DNA from: Dillenia suffruticosa
Taxonomy: Eukaryota > Streptophyta > Magnoliopsida > Dilleniales > Dilleniaceae
Direction of reading: 5' to 3'
NCBI GenBank assembly: GCA_033439265.1
Contig: JAVTVX010000017.1
Span: forward strand, 3,071,001-3,135,000
Length of the DNA stretch: 64,000 nt
Made by a program: the position numbers and the translations under genes. The stretch's first letter is position 1, and every line of letters begins with the position of its first letter. Under the pieces are notes generated by a model that saw only the letters and a list, made by a program, of their open reading frames with translations, made no database searches and was not told where the DNA came from. Positions 21,965 to 34,560 of the stretch are shown in pieces.

Positions 21965-24231
21965 GTTGCTGTAAATATTATTGAGAGCTATGTAATTTTG
22001 GGTGGAAATGCTTTTCTCAGTGCACATGCTTCCACGCTTGCCAAAATTCTTGATCTGGTTGTTGGGAATGTCAATGACAGAGGACTTCTGTCAACTCTTC
22101 CGGTCATTGATATTTTAATGCAGGTAATGCCTCCTAAACTCCATGACTCAAATTCTTTTGTCAATAGCCCAATAAATTTTTGCAAATTCTCTTTACTTGT
22201 TTTTTTTTTTTTTTTTTTCCTTTTCTTTTGCTCCTAATAATGAAACTACTTCTATCAATGGAACCGTTTGATTTGGATGGCTTTAATGATAGCAGTTTAG
22301 GGAAAAGAAAAGACTGAAAACATGCACATGATTATTCACTGTTTATTGCACCATGCTATGTTGCCACCTCTTGGCCCAGATTTTTTTGAAAGCCGCCTAT
22401 GGAGTTATCCCACTATTTCTCATATTTTATCAGACTTAGTTATATTGGCACTTTTCTGGTTGATGGAATTGTGTGACAGACCTTGATAAAGTGAGAAGAA
22501 AAAAATATATTCTGACTGGTAACATTTTCATTTGATATATGATCCTTAATATATATCATGTGAAGACTTTTGACTCAAACATCAAATATAATAAATAAAG
22601 GCCTGTGAGGGTGTTGGGGGAGGAAAGCAAGCATAATTATGTAGAATTTACAATAGGTGCCCGACTAGATAGTGCTATATTTGTTGTTTCACTTAAGAGT
22701 GCCAACTTTGGATCCCATTGGATTATGAATCTAACGTTCATTTTCTTCTTCCTCTTGTAGTTTTTCCCTGTGGAGGCCCCTACATTGATCAGCAGTACTC
22801 TTTGGGTGCTACGTTATTTTCTGTGTACTTATTGGTTGTCAAATATTTTATATCTGAAGTCATCCCTCTACAGAAAGGCAACTACAATTGGTTGTCAAAT
22901 ATTTTATATCTGAAGTCATCCCTCTACAGAAAGGCAACTACAATTGGTTGTTTCTGTTGGATATTGGCAGAAACTGACAAAGATGTGTTTGAGTGGAAAG
23001 AGATGACTGTGTTCCTTCCAAGACTGCAGTCAAGGTGTCTACTGCAGCTATTCTAGCCTGGATTTTGATCATGAATACCAATTACCTCGCCCAATTGACA
23101 TCAGAGCCATCACTTTTGCCACTTCTCCAGAATGTGGGATTTCCAATAGAAGAGAATGTTCTTCTGTGTTTGGTTGACATATGGTTGGGGAAGGTAAGTA
23201 TGGGAACATCTCTTGATATGCATGCACGAGCTCATGTCTGCTTACTCATTTTTCTGTGTGAGAAAATGAATGATTGCCACTTATGTGTCCGTATTCTTCT
23301 TTTCTCCTTGTTTGTGTGTCTGTCTGTCTGTGTATTGAATTTTCAAAATGCACAAATCCTTTGCAAAATAATTGGAGGTTTGATTTCTTTTTTCCCGCTT
23401 CATCTGATACTGCTTCACAGTTAAGATGGAGGGGATTTCATGCCGTATGAAATGATGTATAGTCCTTCCCGTATATAAATCAGAGCTCTTTATATTTATT
23501 ATGTAAGAAAGGAACACAAAATTCCTTTTATATGGAATACAAGCTAATTATATTGATTTTAAAAGTAGAAGTTGTCATAATTGTAATGCCATTAGTGAAG
23601 AAGGCTATAATCATCTCTAAATAGAGGATGTCTTTTCACTGGTTCATTTGGGGTGCAGAAAAGTACAAGGGAATTGGTTTGTTTGAGGTATATAATATTT
23701 CTAAAATTAACTTCTATCCTGTATGCATGAGTTACTGGTGCAAAATTTTCTGGACTTGCAATGGAAGACAATTAGTTGAACATGCAACGTCCATACAAAG
23801 GAAGACTATTGATCTAGCTCATTCTCTCTTGGGGTGCCACAAGTCCTTGAGAAATTTGATCAGATCTTAAGTTATGAACTCAGCTTCTTATTGGATTCAT
23901 TAACTGGAAATCTGGCATTCAGTTGTATCAATATGATCAATATGTATCATTCTGATTTGTTTTATGATGTAGTGTTTGTACAAGTGTATTAATGGGTGGG
24001 AATGATGACTTCCGAGGAGGAGTCCAGGTGAGATTCTCTGAACAAAAGCTTAGATTCTTCGGTGAACCCAAATATGTAAATTGTATACGTGAGCTTTCTT
24101 CTCTAAATCTTTCTGTTTATCTCAGTGGTGATAACATTAACTCAACTGGGTTTCATCATGAGGGCACTATTCCAACAAAAGAGTTAAGAAAGAGACATGT
24201 AGCCTTATATAATTGCAGAACTGCTAAATAA
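21965..24231 (+). pseudogene. Importin-11/KA120-like pseudogene, copy 1 (3' half only)
   Basis: KA120 (importin-11 class) is a HEAT/ARM-repeat receptor that carries proteins into the nucleus in a Ran-dependent way. Relics of its C-terminal exons lie in order. 21965-22123 is intact (53 codons, VAVNIIESY... to VIDILMQ, good splice sites). 22761-22805 follows. 22971-23193 contains SKTAVK, NTNYLAQLTSEPSL and ENVLLCLVDIWL but has an extra base near 22999. The exon with TSIQRKT is at about 23775-23870. CTSVLMGGNDDF is at about 23970-24015 with a frameshift. 24126-24200 encodes SGDNINS... to ELRKR and ends in a damaged donor. The N-terminal half and the last exon are absent, so it cannot make a receptor. 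The family identity is from memory of KA120 homologues. Confidence 0.8.
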
Positions 24232-24257
24232 GATGCTAATGCTCTTGGAAGCCTATT
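22181..24257 (+). repeat. Segmental duplication, unit A (2.08 kb)
   Basis: From TGCAAATTCTCTTTACT to CTTGGAAGCCTATT this segment matches 29581-31649 along its length, introns included, with scattered substitutions and small indels. It covers the last importin exons of copy 1. Confidence 0.9.
22831..22942 (+). repeat. 56-bp perfect tandem duplication in copy 1 intron
   Basis: The unit starting ATTGGTTGTCAAAT is present twice back-to-back (22831-22886 and 22887-22942). The homologous intron of copy 2 (about 30311-30370) has it only once, so the duplication arose after the copies separated. Confidence 0.9.
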
Positions 24258-26252
24258 GTATGGTAGATTATGGTCTCCTTCAATTGTTGCATGGGGAGTG
24301 GAAAATTCATTGTTGTATAGGTTTAAATAGATTTCCTAGACATGTGCTGTGGATATTGATCTCTGTGTACTTGGTTTGCACTTGTTGCTATTCTCTCACC
24401 TTCTCTTTACTGTCCAGGTTTGATTTTATTGTTTTATGTATTTTTGGTCTTGATTTTCTTCAATGCTAGAGTCTTCTTCATTACATCCATTTGTGGATTT
24501 GATAACATTGTAGACATCATGAAGGGGGATCAATAATAAGGAGAAAGTGCATGTAAGATAGAAAGCGCATCAGGTGCAACCAAAGTTTGTTTTCCTTGTC
24601 AATTCTATTGCTAATTTTCCATTTTCCTCTGCTCAGTTACTGTTGCCTATGTTCTTCTTATTTACTTTTTGTTTGTAAAAGAATTAGAATTATTTCCTTT
24701 ATTAGATTTTTTATCTCTTTTTCTGGTGCAAACAGATAGCTACTATGTTGGCTGTGCTTATTTCAAAAATTGCCTACATCAATTATCCCAAAGAATGGTA
24801 TTAACTCTCGGCATCAGCTTTCTATTTCTCAGAATTACTTGAAACTATAAAAGATATGGATGTATTTATTGTTTTATCTCTTCTTTCTTAGTTCTCTTGA
24901 TGAGATTTCTTTTCCATCTGCAAAGGAAATTCTCCTCCCTGCGTTATTGGTTTGTTTCCCATTGGATTTTTTTTTTGGGGGGGGGAATTGACATCTGATT
25001 TTACCACTAAGTTAGTGTTACATCTAAACAGAGACAGAGGGACACATTTTTTTTTCCTTTTCCCATTAAGTGTTAAATCTTTTCTTTGGAGGTGGGGGTG
25101 AGAGGTCTTTGGCTGTGATGAATATTGTTCTACTGTAGTGCTTCTCTCTGGTGTTGGCGTGTGTTAATATCCTTTTGTTCTGTCGGCACCTATACTCTCT
25201 GTGCCAGATGCATTTACAGGAAAGGATTTCTATGGACTTGACAATCTTCAATGCTTGATAATTACTGCTAGTGTATTCCTTCTTAGGGAATCAAAATGAT
25301 GATTTTGTATAATGACATATACAATTAATTTAGCATTAAAAAATAACATACAAATTTTAAATCACTTTTCAGATAAAACTAAATTAAAGATTAAATTTGT
25401 TATACATGGCGAATGCTGGATTTTCAATGTCAAGCTTAAAAGTCAACCAGCCGAATTTATTGGTGAAGGATGCCAAGCCTGAAATGTTTCAATCCTAATT
25501 TGGCAGTGTGCTACTTATTTTAGCTTTCTGGATTCCGTAAATTTTGAAAACTTAAGTCTCTGGAGAATGAAATGACATCGATGTGTTCTCCTGTCATTTA
25601 ATTTTTGCAAACTGGAATATATTTTTCCTTAGTTTCAATCATGAGAACTTTGTTCAGAATTAGAGCCAAGATTACGTTAATATTGAGGTTATTTTGCATG
25701 TTGATGAGAATTTTATATGATGCCTTTGGTGAGAATTTTATAAAGTTCTATAAGCATTTTAATTCAAGCAAAGTTGTATTCTCTGTCTTTTTTTTTTGTT
25801 GTTATCATGCAAAAAGATTATTAACTGCCTGCAAATTAAACTCACGTGTTGTTTAAATAGTGTTCTCATTTCTGTTATACTTTGTTTTGTGTTCAGAAAT
25901 ATTGTTTCTTAGCCTAAGGTCTCACTTCTTTAACAGATATTTTGTACTACCTGCAAGTGATTTGGAGGAGCGGTACCAAAATCCTGAACAATTTCACCAT
26001 GAGCAGGGTATGATTCAATGGACAGAGGAACTTAGGCTTTGTGCAGAAGCTCTATATATTGTTTTGTTTGAAACCCGTAGTCAGGTGGCTTAACAGTCTC
26101 GTCTTTGTCTTCAACCAGTTTACAGAGGGTAGATGTTTGTACTTCATTGTGACATTGGTTGTTATTGCAGCTGCTAGGGCCAGTGGTGGTGTCCATTCTC
26201 CAATAGGCTTTGAGTGGATGCCCAGCTTCAATAACAGAAATTGCTCCTGGCA

Positions 26253-26548
26253 TGCTGCTCAAGGACGCTGCTTATGGAGCTGCTGCATATGTTTATTATG
26301 AGCTCTCAAATTACCTAAGCTTTAAAGACTGGTACTTCTCTGAAGCAATATACATGATGTTGATTCTGTGAGTTGTTTTGATGCTTAAATGCAAGCAGCG
26401 TGCTGCTCAAGGATGCTGCTTATGGAGCTGCTGCATATGTTTATTATGAGCTCTCAAATTACCTAAGCTTTAAAGACTGGTACTTCTCTGAAGTAATATA
26501 GATGATGTTGATTCTGTGAGCTGTTTTGATTTACATGCTACCATCACT
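26253..26548 (+). repeat. 148-bp tandem duplication across an exon end
   Basis: TGCTGCTCAAGGA(C/T)GCTGCTTATGG... recurs with a period of 148 bases (26253 and 26401). It duplicates the 3' half of the AAYGAAAYVYYEL exon with its GT donor and the first bases of the next intron. The second copy has no acceptor directly before it. Confidence 0.85.
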
Positions 26549-29500
26549 ATTGTGATGACCTGCAAGAATGACTAATTGCGATTTAATTTGCTTGCTTGAA
26601 AATGGTCCAAATGCCAGTGTGAAAATAAATATGATGGCTTTCTTGAATGACTTAATTGCAGGTTTAATGGTGCACTGTCCCATGAACTCACAAATGACCA
26701 TCTGAATATGCGGATTATTCATTGGAAGGTTTCCCTGTTACTAGGACAATGGGTGTCTGAGGTTAATACAGCTCTTAAATTTCTCCTTGTTTGATCACTA
26801 GTTTCTTGTTAAAAGATGCATAGGAGAAACACAGTCGTGCTTTTTGACTTTGGAGTGTATAGTCTTGAATTGATACTGCTGTTAATTATGATGGTGCAAG
26901 TTAATCTTGTTTTTGTAATAAAGAGCCATGGTCTAGGAGTTTCCACTGCTTCATGTTCTCTTTTGCTTCTAACGAACACATGCTAGGTTTGCTGTAAGCA
27001 CGAAACTTTTTAGCTATTGGATCTTGATGTTGCAAATCTATCTTTGGGGTAACTTGTTGGAAAGGTACATGGAGTAAGCATTTATAAGGAAATGGGTTAA
27101 GCGAGGATGCAATCATTTTGAGTCATGGGCATCACCCGGTTTAGAAGATTGAAATTGTTTGGTCATGGGCATCATATCTCTTACCTGCCTACCGAATGAT
27201 CTTGTCTTCTGGTTTAGAAGAGTTGTGCTTACTGCATAATTTTGTGTGACACTGAGCACATATCTAAATTTACAGGAAAAAAAAAAGAAAAAAAAGAAAA
27301 AAAGGCTGAATAACAGATTAAAGACCTTTCTGTCTGAATTTATCAGATTTTAAATTTCCAAAATGAAAGCCTTTTATCCTCATTTTTACCTCTGCTCTTT
27401 TTATTTCTCATGATAGATTGAAGATGACACAAAGCGAGCAGTATATTATGCTTTGATCAGATTGCTTCAAGACAAAGACCTTGTTGTCAGGGTATGCCTT
27501 GGGAGACTATTTCTTTCTCTCATGTCTAAGATGCATTGCTACTCCATATTTTCATTGCTGCGCCTTCGTAGAAATTTTTAGTTGTAGTGTCATATGTATG
27601 GTTGTTTCAGCTGGCAGCTTGTCTCTCATTGGTTCTTCATATTGAAGATGCAAACTTTTCAGAGTAAAATTTCGCCAATCTTCTTCCAATGTGCTGTGAT
27701 TTCTGTTTTAAGTTGGTTGAGGAAGTTCAATAGTTTGCATGTCCTGCATTTGATTGCATGAATAAATGTTGTTGTTATGGTTGATATTTAGCTCCCCCAT
27801 TTTTAATGATATTGGTGCTAAACTATGAATTCCCATGTGTAAAAACTGTGATAAACTTTTAGAAATGATATACTCTCCTATTATTGTGTTGAATAACTTC
27901 GATCATGTTTTGAAACTGATTACAAATAAAGATCATATATGTTTGTCAAATAGCAGACTGGTGCATTTGTTTCAAAAGGAATATTATAGTTGTTATTTAT
28001 GTTTCTTCTCATTGTTTGTTAGTTCAAAATTGCTAAAAATTGTCATAGTTTCTTATGAAGGAAACAAATATAAAGAATTAAAATAATAACCTTCATAGAA
28101 CCATCCATTTAGGTGACTATAACAAGATCCCTAATGACCGTTAGGTCAGGGGAATGAAACCTATGCCTTATCCTTTATTCTGATTTAAGGTGAGCTGCAG
28201 TGGGGATTTTTAATGGAGCACAAAATAGATGAATGTGAATGTCCCGTGGATATTATGTTTATACTGCCATATGTTCAAATAGAAATACCACATTAACCCC
28301 AAATATATTACATCATTGATATTGTAGAAACCAAATGGTTCTAATGTTTCAGTGGGTAGAATTGCCACTATTACGGATCCAGCCCTGCAGTGTCTGTAAC
28401 CCTCTGTTGATTATGATGGCCTGTGTACGCTCAGTTATATCCTTCCTTCAATGACTGCGAGTTAATACAGATGACCCGGCAGTTGGACTTCATTGGCTAA
28501 AACTCTGGCATCACAGAGATAAGATGTTAATATTTCTGTGTAGTAGATTTATCTTTCTTTTAAGCTGAACTTCCACCTTGATTTTATGTAGCTTTAATGA
28601 AATACCATGTCTCGTTTTGAGTAGGTATTACTAAACTTGAAGAATGACTAGTCCATCAAAAGTAATATATATATACATATTTTGCATGTTAAAAGTTAAT
28701 CAAGAGAAGAAACTGTATTTGCTGATATCCTGCTGACTTCTATTTTGGGGAAGGTATCCTCTAATGGACTATAGGAAATCGATCACTAACAAACAATTAG
28801 CATGTTAAAGGATGAAGATCATTAAGTTCTTGTAACAGTATCTGCACATAGTTTGTTTTTGTATGTAGTGGCTGTACTGACATATAATGGTTTTTGGTGC
28901 TGCAACTTTTACTTTATAGTTTGTTTGTTTGTTTCTTTAATCATTTGGTTGTTGATACATCCTTTGCAAAGATCTGGGGGGAATAACCCTGAGAAACCCT
29001 CCTGCAGATCCAGATTTTGAATGCACTTCGAAATTTTGTTGCTGCGCTTGGTCAGAAGTCTCTATTTGCTACAATATGCTATGGCCCACTCTGCAGAGAG
29101 GAATTGATATAAATAGCCCGGATGAACTTAATCTTCCGGAGGATAGCTTGCTGGTGAGGATGCCAATGTGATTGATTTGCTGAAAGAATCCTTGTTTTTT
29201 GTTTTTTGTTTTTTGTTTTTTTTTTTTGTTTTTTTGTTTTTTTTTTTTTAAATCATCTGATAAGGTATCAAATAATTATATGTTATAGTGCAGTTATGGG
29301 AAGCTACATTGATGCATGCTCCCATCAATGGTCCCCCAGCTACTAAAATGTTTCCCATGTCTTCTGGAAATCCGGGAAAGAAGTTTTGACCGCTTGCAGG
29401 TCAGTTTTACGCAGTAATTCTTTTCATTTACTAAAAGCTTGTCTTTATTGTAACCACTTGAAATGGTATTGTTCAGGTGGAATGCCCCCACACCATATGT

Positions 29501-29580
29501 TTGTATCATGATTTTGTACTTGTTGCACTTTTGTATAGTGCACCTAATAACAGCACTTTCATATAGTGCACTTTCGTATG

Positions 29581-31649
29581 TGCAAATTCTCTTTACTAGG
29601 TTTTTTTTGTTTTTTTCCTTTTGCTCCTAATGATGCACCTACTTCTATCAATGGAACTGTTTGATTAGGATGGCTTTAATGATAGCAGTTTAGGGAAAAG
29701 AAAAGACTGAAAACATGCACATGATTATTCACTGTTTATTGCACCATGTTATGTTGCCACCTCTTGGCCCAGATTGTTTTAATTGACAGCTGCCTGTGGA
29801 GTTAGCCCACTATTTCTCATATTTTATCAAACTTAGTCATATCAGCACTTTTCTGGTTGATGGAACTGTGTGACAGACCTTGACAAGGGAGAAGAAAAAA
29901 TATATTCGGACCGGTAACATTTTTGTTTGATATATGAACCTTAGTATATATCATTCGATTACATTATTGAAAACAATCACTTTGTGGAGCCAGCAAATGC
30001 TACCATTGCTACAGACTGATAACTCGACCACATATGAAGACTTTCGACTCAAACATCAAATATAATAAATAAAGGCCTGTGAGGGTGTTGGGGGGAGGGG
30101 AGCAAGCATAATTATGTGGAATTTACAATAGGTGCCTGACTAGATAGTGGTATATTTGCTGTTTCACTTAAGAGTACCAACATTGGATCCCACTGGACTA
30201 TGAATCTAACGTTGGTTTGCTGCTTCCTCTTGTAGTTTTTCCCCATGGAGATGCCGCCATTGATCAGCAGTACCCTTCAGGTGCCAAGTTATTTGCTGTC
30301 TACTTATTGGTTGTCAAATATTTTATATCTGAAGTCATCCCTCTACAGAAAGGCAACTACAATTGGTTATTTTGGTTGGATATTGGCAGAAACTGATATT
30401 GATGTGTTTGAGAGGAGGAGATGACTGTGTTCCTTCGAAGACTGCTGTCAAAGCGTCTACCGCAGCTATTCTAGCCTGGATTTTGATCATGAATACAAAT
30501 TACCTCACCCAATTAACATCAGAGCCATCACTTTTGCACTTCTCCAGGATGTGGAATTTCCAACAGAAGAGAATGTTCTTCTGTGTTTGGTTGACATATG
30601 GTTGGGGAAGGTAAGTATGGTAACATCTCTTGATATGCAGACACAATCTCATCTCAGCTTACTCATTTTTCTGTGTGAGAAAATGAATGATTGCTACTTA
30701 TTTGTCCGTATTCTTCTCTTCTTGTTTTTGTGTGTCTGTGTCTGTGTATTGAATTTTCAAAATGAACAAATCCTTTCCAAAATAATTGGAGGTTTGATTC
30801 CTTTTTCCCATTCATCTTATACTGCTTCATAGTTAAGATGGAGTGGATTTCATGCCATATGAAATGATGTATAGTCCTTCCTGTATACAAATTAGAGTTC
30901 TTTATATTTATTATGTAAGGAAGGAACACAAAAGTCCTTTTATATGGAATACAAGCTAATGATTATATTGATTTTAAAAGTGGAAGTTGTCATGACTGTA
31001 ATGCCATTAGTAAAGTAGGCTATTATCGGCTCTAAATAGAGGATGTCTTTTCAGCGGTTTGTTGGGGGGTGAAGAACATTTGAGGTATATAATATTATTT
31101 CTAAATTTAACTTCTATCCTGTATGCATCAGTTACTGGTGCAAAATTTTCTGGACTTACAAAGGAAGACTACTCGTGGATCACGAAACGTCCATACAAAG
31201 GAAGACTGTTGGTCTAGCTCCTTCAATTATTCTGACTCTCAGGGGTGCCACAAGTCCTTGAGAAACTTGATTGGATCCTAAGGTATGAACTCAGCTTCTT
31301 ATCAGATTTATTTAACTGTAAATCTAGCATTCAGTTGTATCAATTTGATTTGTTTTATGATAGGGTCTGCACAAGTGTATTAATGGGCGGGAATGATGAC
31401 TTCAGTGAGAGGAGTCCAGGTGAGATTCTTTGAACGAAAACTTAGATTTTTCAGTGAACGCAAATATGTAAATTGTATACCTCAGCCTTCTTCCCTAAAT
31501 CTTTCTGTTTATCTCAGTGGTGATGACATTAACTCAACTGGGTTTCATCATGGGGGCACTATTCCAACAAATGAGTTAAGAAAGAGACAGGTTGGCCTAT
31601 ATAATTGCAGAACTGCTAAATAAGATGCTAATGTTCTTGGAAGCCTATT
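29581..31649 (+). repeat. Segmental duplication, unit B (2.07 kb)
   Basis: Partner of 22181-24257, offset by about 7.4 kb in the same orientation. Intron matches show it arose by DNA duplication, not retrocopying. Confidence 0.9.
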
Positions 31650-31839
31650 CTGATTGGTTTTATGTTGCATATACTTAGATCAAGCAGTCAGATCCCATCA
31701 ATCAGATGTCATTGGAGGCCTCAGCAAAAGAGAATCTTCAAACATGTGGGGCCCTTCATGGGAATCTTTTAATTCAGCCATAGGGAGAATGCATCCTGTG
31801 GCATTTGCACAACTGAAGCAGGTATTGAAAATGTCATAG

Positions 31840-33319
31840 CCAGGTCTGCAATAAATTGTCCTTTGGAGATTCTAGCAGCCTTCTTCATGCTTGTTTTCAG
31901 GCTCCTTCGATTTCACTCCCTTAGAGATGGCACAAGGTATTCTACATGACCCCTGCCATCACTGTCAAGCTTATTTCTTTTTTACATGCGCGGGTGCTTG
32001 CATACCATGGTTTTAAATTGTCATATTGGTCATGGTACCGGACATGTTCGTAGAGGGATTATTTACCAAAATATAGGTGGCACAGGGGGGATTTTTTTTT
32101 TCTCCTTTTAAACCATATTCAAAACTAACTAATACTTCGAACATACTAATATTACACGAAATATTAAATGTACTCAGAGTTTTTACCGACTCTTCTCTTT
32201 TTTATTATTGAAATTATTTTAGATAATGGATCAAATAATATTGTATTAAGATATTTACTAAAATTTTTTAGTTGAAAATTAAAAATTAAAAATTAACATT
32301 ATTTAATATAAAATTATAAAAAATAGTAATTTTTGATAATAGATAATGTTGTACTTATTATTAATGTGTTTGAAACAAGATTTTTTATCTTAAGGGCTCT
32401 AAATGATAAACATTCGAGATCCTGGGAGCATGTGCTTAGTTGCAAGAGCAACCTTAGAAGAAAGAACAGGAGAGAGAGAGAGAGAGAACAAATTGGTGCG
32501 CAGGACTCAAAATCTCTCCTGGATTATGGTGAATTATTTAGTTCTACGGAATTGTTGTGGACTTAGTATGATTGAATTCTTTCAAAATCACCTATGTTTG
32601 TTGTAGGGGGAAAATTTATGATTACTGATAGACTTTGGGTTATGATGGTCCTATTTGTTATTAATGTTTTCTTCTGGAGAATTGGATTTTTTTAGTCTTT
32701 TGTTACAATTTTGTGTTTAGATGATTTTTTCAGTATTTCCTGTTTCTTTCATGTGGAGAAATGGAGTGGTAAAGGAAAGTCAACAAGAAGTTGAATTTTA
32801 TCCCTATTGTGAATTCAGTTTCTTGCTAAATCAAGCTTTGAAATATGAGAAATTGGCTAATTATTTCTCTTTATTTCCACATGTATATAACTGTAGTGAT
32901 TAGTGATGAACTGTCATTTCATGTTTTATGTTTTAATACGCACAGAAATGTCTTTTCCCGTGATGTTGCTATTTCTGCCATGACCATTCTTCTTTTTTAG
33001 CTTTCTTGATTTCTTCTGAAAATCATTTGGCTGCCTTTTCTTTTGTTTTATTTTTTGCCTTTTTGCATCTGAAATTCAAGTTGTTGTACATGCTTGCTTG
33101 ATTACACTATGTAAATTCTAACATGAATACAAAATAAAGCAAAAATCACGAGTGCAATTTTCCCCCGGGGGGGGGGGAACAAAGAAAAGATTCGATTCCT
33201 TTTTTTTTTCCCTTCCATTTTTTATTTTGAGAGTAAATGTGGTTGAAGGTGTTGTTAGGAGTTCTGAATATGTAATTTGCTGCCACAGAACTAGTGATAC
33301 GCATGAAGCGAATGTATTG
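31840..33319. other. Downstream of importin copy 2; no gene seen
   Basis: AT-rich sequence. Reading frames at 32333-32606 and 32721-32903 show no recognisable domain. A short GA repeat is at about 32470-32490 and a G run at about 33168-33178. Confidence 0.45.
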
Positions 33320-34010
33320 GTTTTTTTTTTCTTTTTTGTTTCACCGATTAGTATCCAGATTTTATATAACTAATTCAGTCTAAATATTATGGGACCCATT
33401 AAAAAATTAGCTCTCAAAAATCTTATTTGTCTAATTCTATAGCTCGAACTCAAGACATATGATGAAAGACAGTACCCTACGGTTACACACATGAGAGTTT
33501 GGTGTGAATGTGTTCATTTTAAAACCTCTTTGGTGCCTTTGTGTTATTTTCGGAGGAAATACATACCGAGCCTCTTGGACTCCCTAATAATTTTTTTTTT
33601 TATTTTCACTATCAATTTTTGAATTTTATCCGACTAATAGTACTGTGGGTATATTTTAGAGGTTGATTTTTTTAAATTCTTTTTCATCATTTCAAAAACT
33701 CGAAATTGAGATCTCTGATTAACAGAATAGAATTGTCAATCACTCAACCCACAAGAGTTAATGGCTCCCCTAATAATTTGTGAATTATAGGACGGGCCAA
33801 CTTTTGAAATCCAATTAGATTTTTTTTTTTTGTTTTCATCACTAATATTTGGGTTTTGGTCGAATAATGTGGTTCGAGTATTGTGAGGTCTATTTTATAA
33901 AGTTGACTCTCTTAAATTCTTTTTCGTCATTATCAATATTTAAATTTAAGATCTTTAGTTAAAGAGATAAAATGTTCGGTCACTCATAAAAGAATTCGGT
34001 TAAATTAGAC
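33320..34010 (-). mobile_element. Three consecutive antisense SINE-like elements
   Basis: On the minus strand, three stretches end (plus-strand view) in tRNA-like heads at about 33430-33500, 33695-33775 and 33945-34005, with B-box-like GAGTTCGAGC in the first and GTTGAGTGATTGAC then TTTCGAGTT in the second. Their bodies share AAATTCTTTTT(C)(A/G)TCATT-type motifs and T runs (antisense A tails). They appear to be related elements inserted one behind another. Boundaries are approximate and no target duplications were found. Confidence 0.5.
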
Positions 34011-34099
34011 TTTGCACTGAGGTCCGGCCTTCGTGAACCGACCGGCACAATAATTCATGTTTGATGGGCTGACTTGGTCTATTCTTTTAACCTGCAGTT

Positions 34100-34560
34100 T
34101 CCCATGTAAAAATGAGCGGGTGAAGTCCTGTTTTAACTCCTATTTTGGGCCCCACTTGTCCATGTCGGTTGAGTGTCAAGAGTGACGGGCCTAATCTCCG
34201 AGTTAAACCACAGCTGGGCTTAATTTTGGGCCTTGGCCAGCCATGTCGTCCCAATATCAAGAAGGTTGGGTTTTCGGATCCATAGGGCCAATGGGTCGAG
34301 TTTGAAACTAGTAGGCCCATTTAGGCCCATCTCGGCCCATTTTGTTGCTGATGGTTTTAATGTCCGCGATTAGATTTTCATTTGGGACTACTTGGGCATC
34401 ATTTACTATACCTTCACACCTAAGCTTTCGGCCCATTTTAGGCTCATATTCTTGTTGTAAACATCGTTTTGGGCCCGTTGGGCCTTTTTAACTTGGTGCT
34501 CCCATAAGTAGTGGGCCCATGGGCTCAGTTGGCCCAAAGTTTTGTCAGATGTCAAAACTT
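34100..34560. repeat. Cluster of GGCCCA/TGGGCC motifs
   Basis: Roughly ten GGCCCA or TGGGCC hexamers occur within about 450 bases, including CCCATTTAGGCCCATC. Such motifs are TCP-factor site II elements in promoters, but here no gene follows. The GC-rich composition and repetition also fit subterminal repeats of a DNA transposon. Unassigned. Confidence 0.45.

Larger units (their letters stand above)
24507..31839 (+). pseudogene. Importin-11/KA120-like pseudogene, copy 2 (longest)
   Basis: This copy runs from an N-terminal relic to the C-terminus. 24507-24573 holds KEKVHVR then a stop. 24736-24797 holds IATMLAVLISKIAY...KEW and is intact. 25937-26084 holds RYFVLPASDLEER...ALYIVLFE. 26171-26331 holds LLGPVVVSILQ, then a TAG, then GMLLKDAAYGAAAYVYYEL. 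26662-26761, 27417-27491 (DDTKRAVYYALIRLLQDKD), 27611-27750 (two stops), 29008-29153 (frameshift) and 29294-29399 (frameshift) follow. The duplicated block has 30236-30280, 30390-30610 (one base lost near 30537), 31363-31420, 31517-31590, and a last exon from about 31676 to the stop at 31839, again frameshifted. Several middle exons are missing, including those for SSQFFDHTW and FWDF and the VNIIE exon. It is clearly non-functional as a receptor, though individual splice sites survive. Confidence 0.82.
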
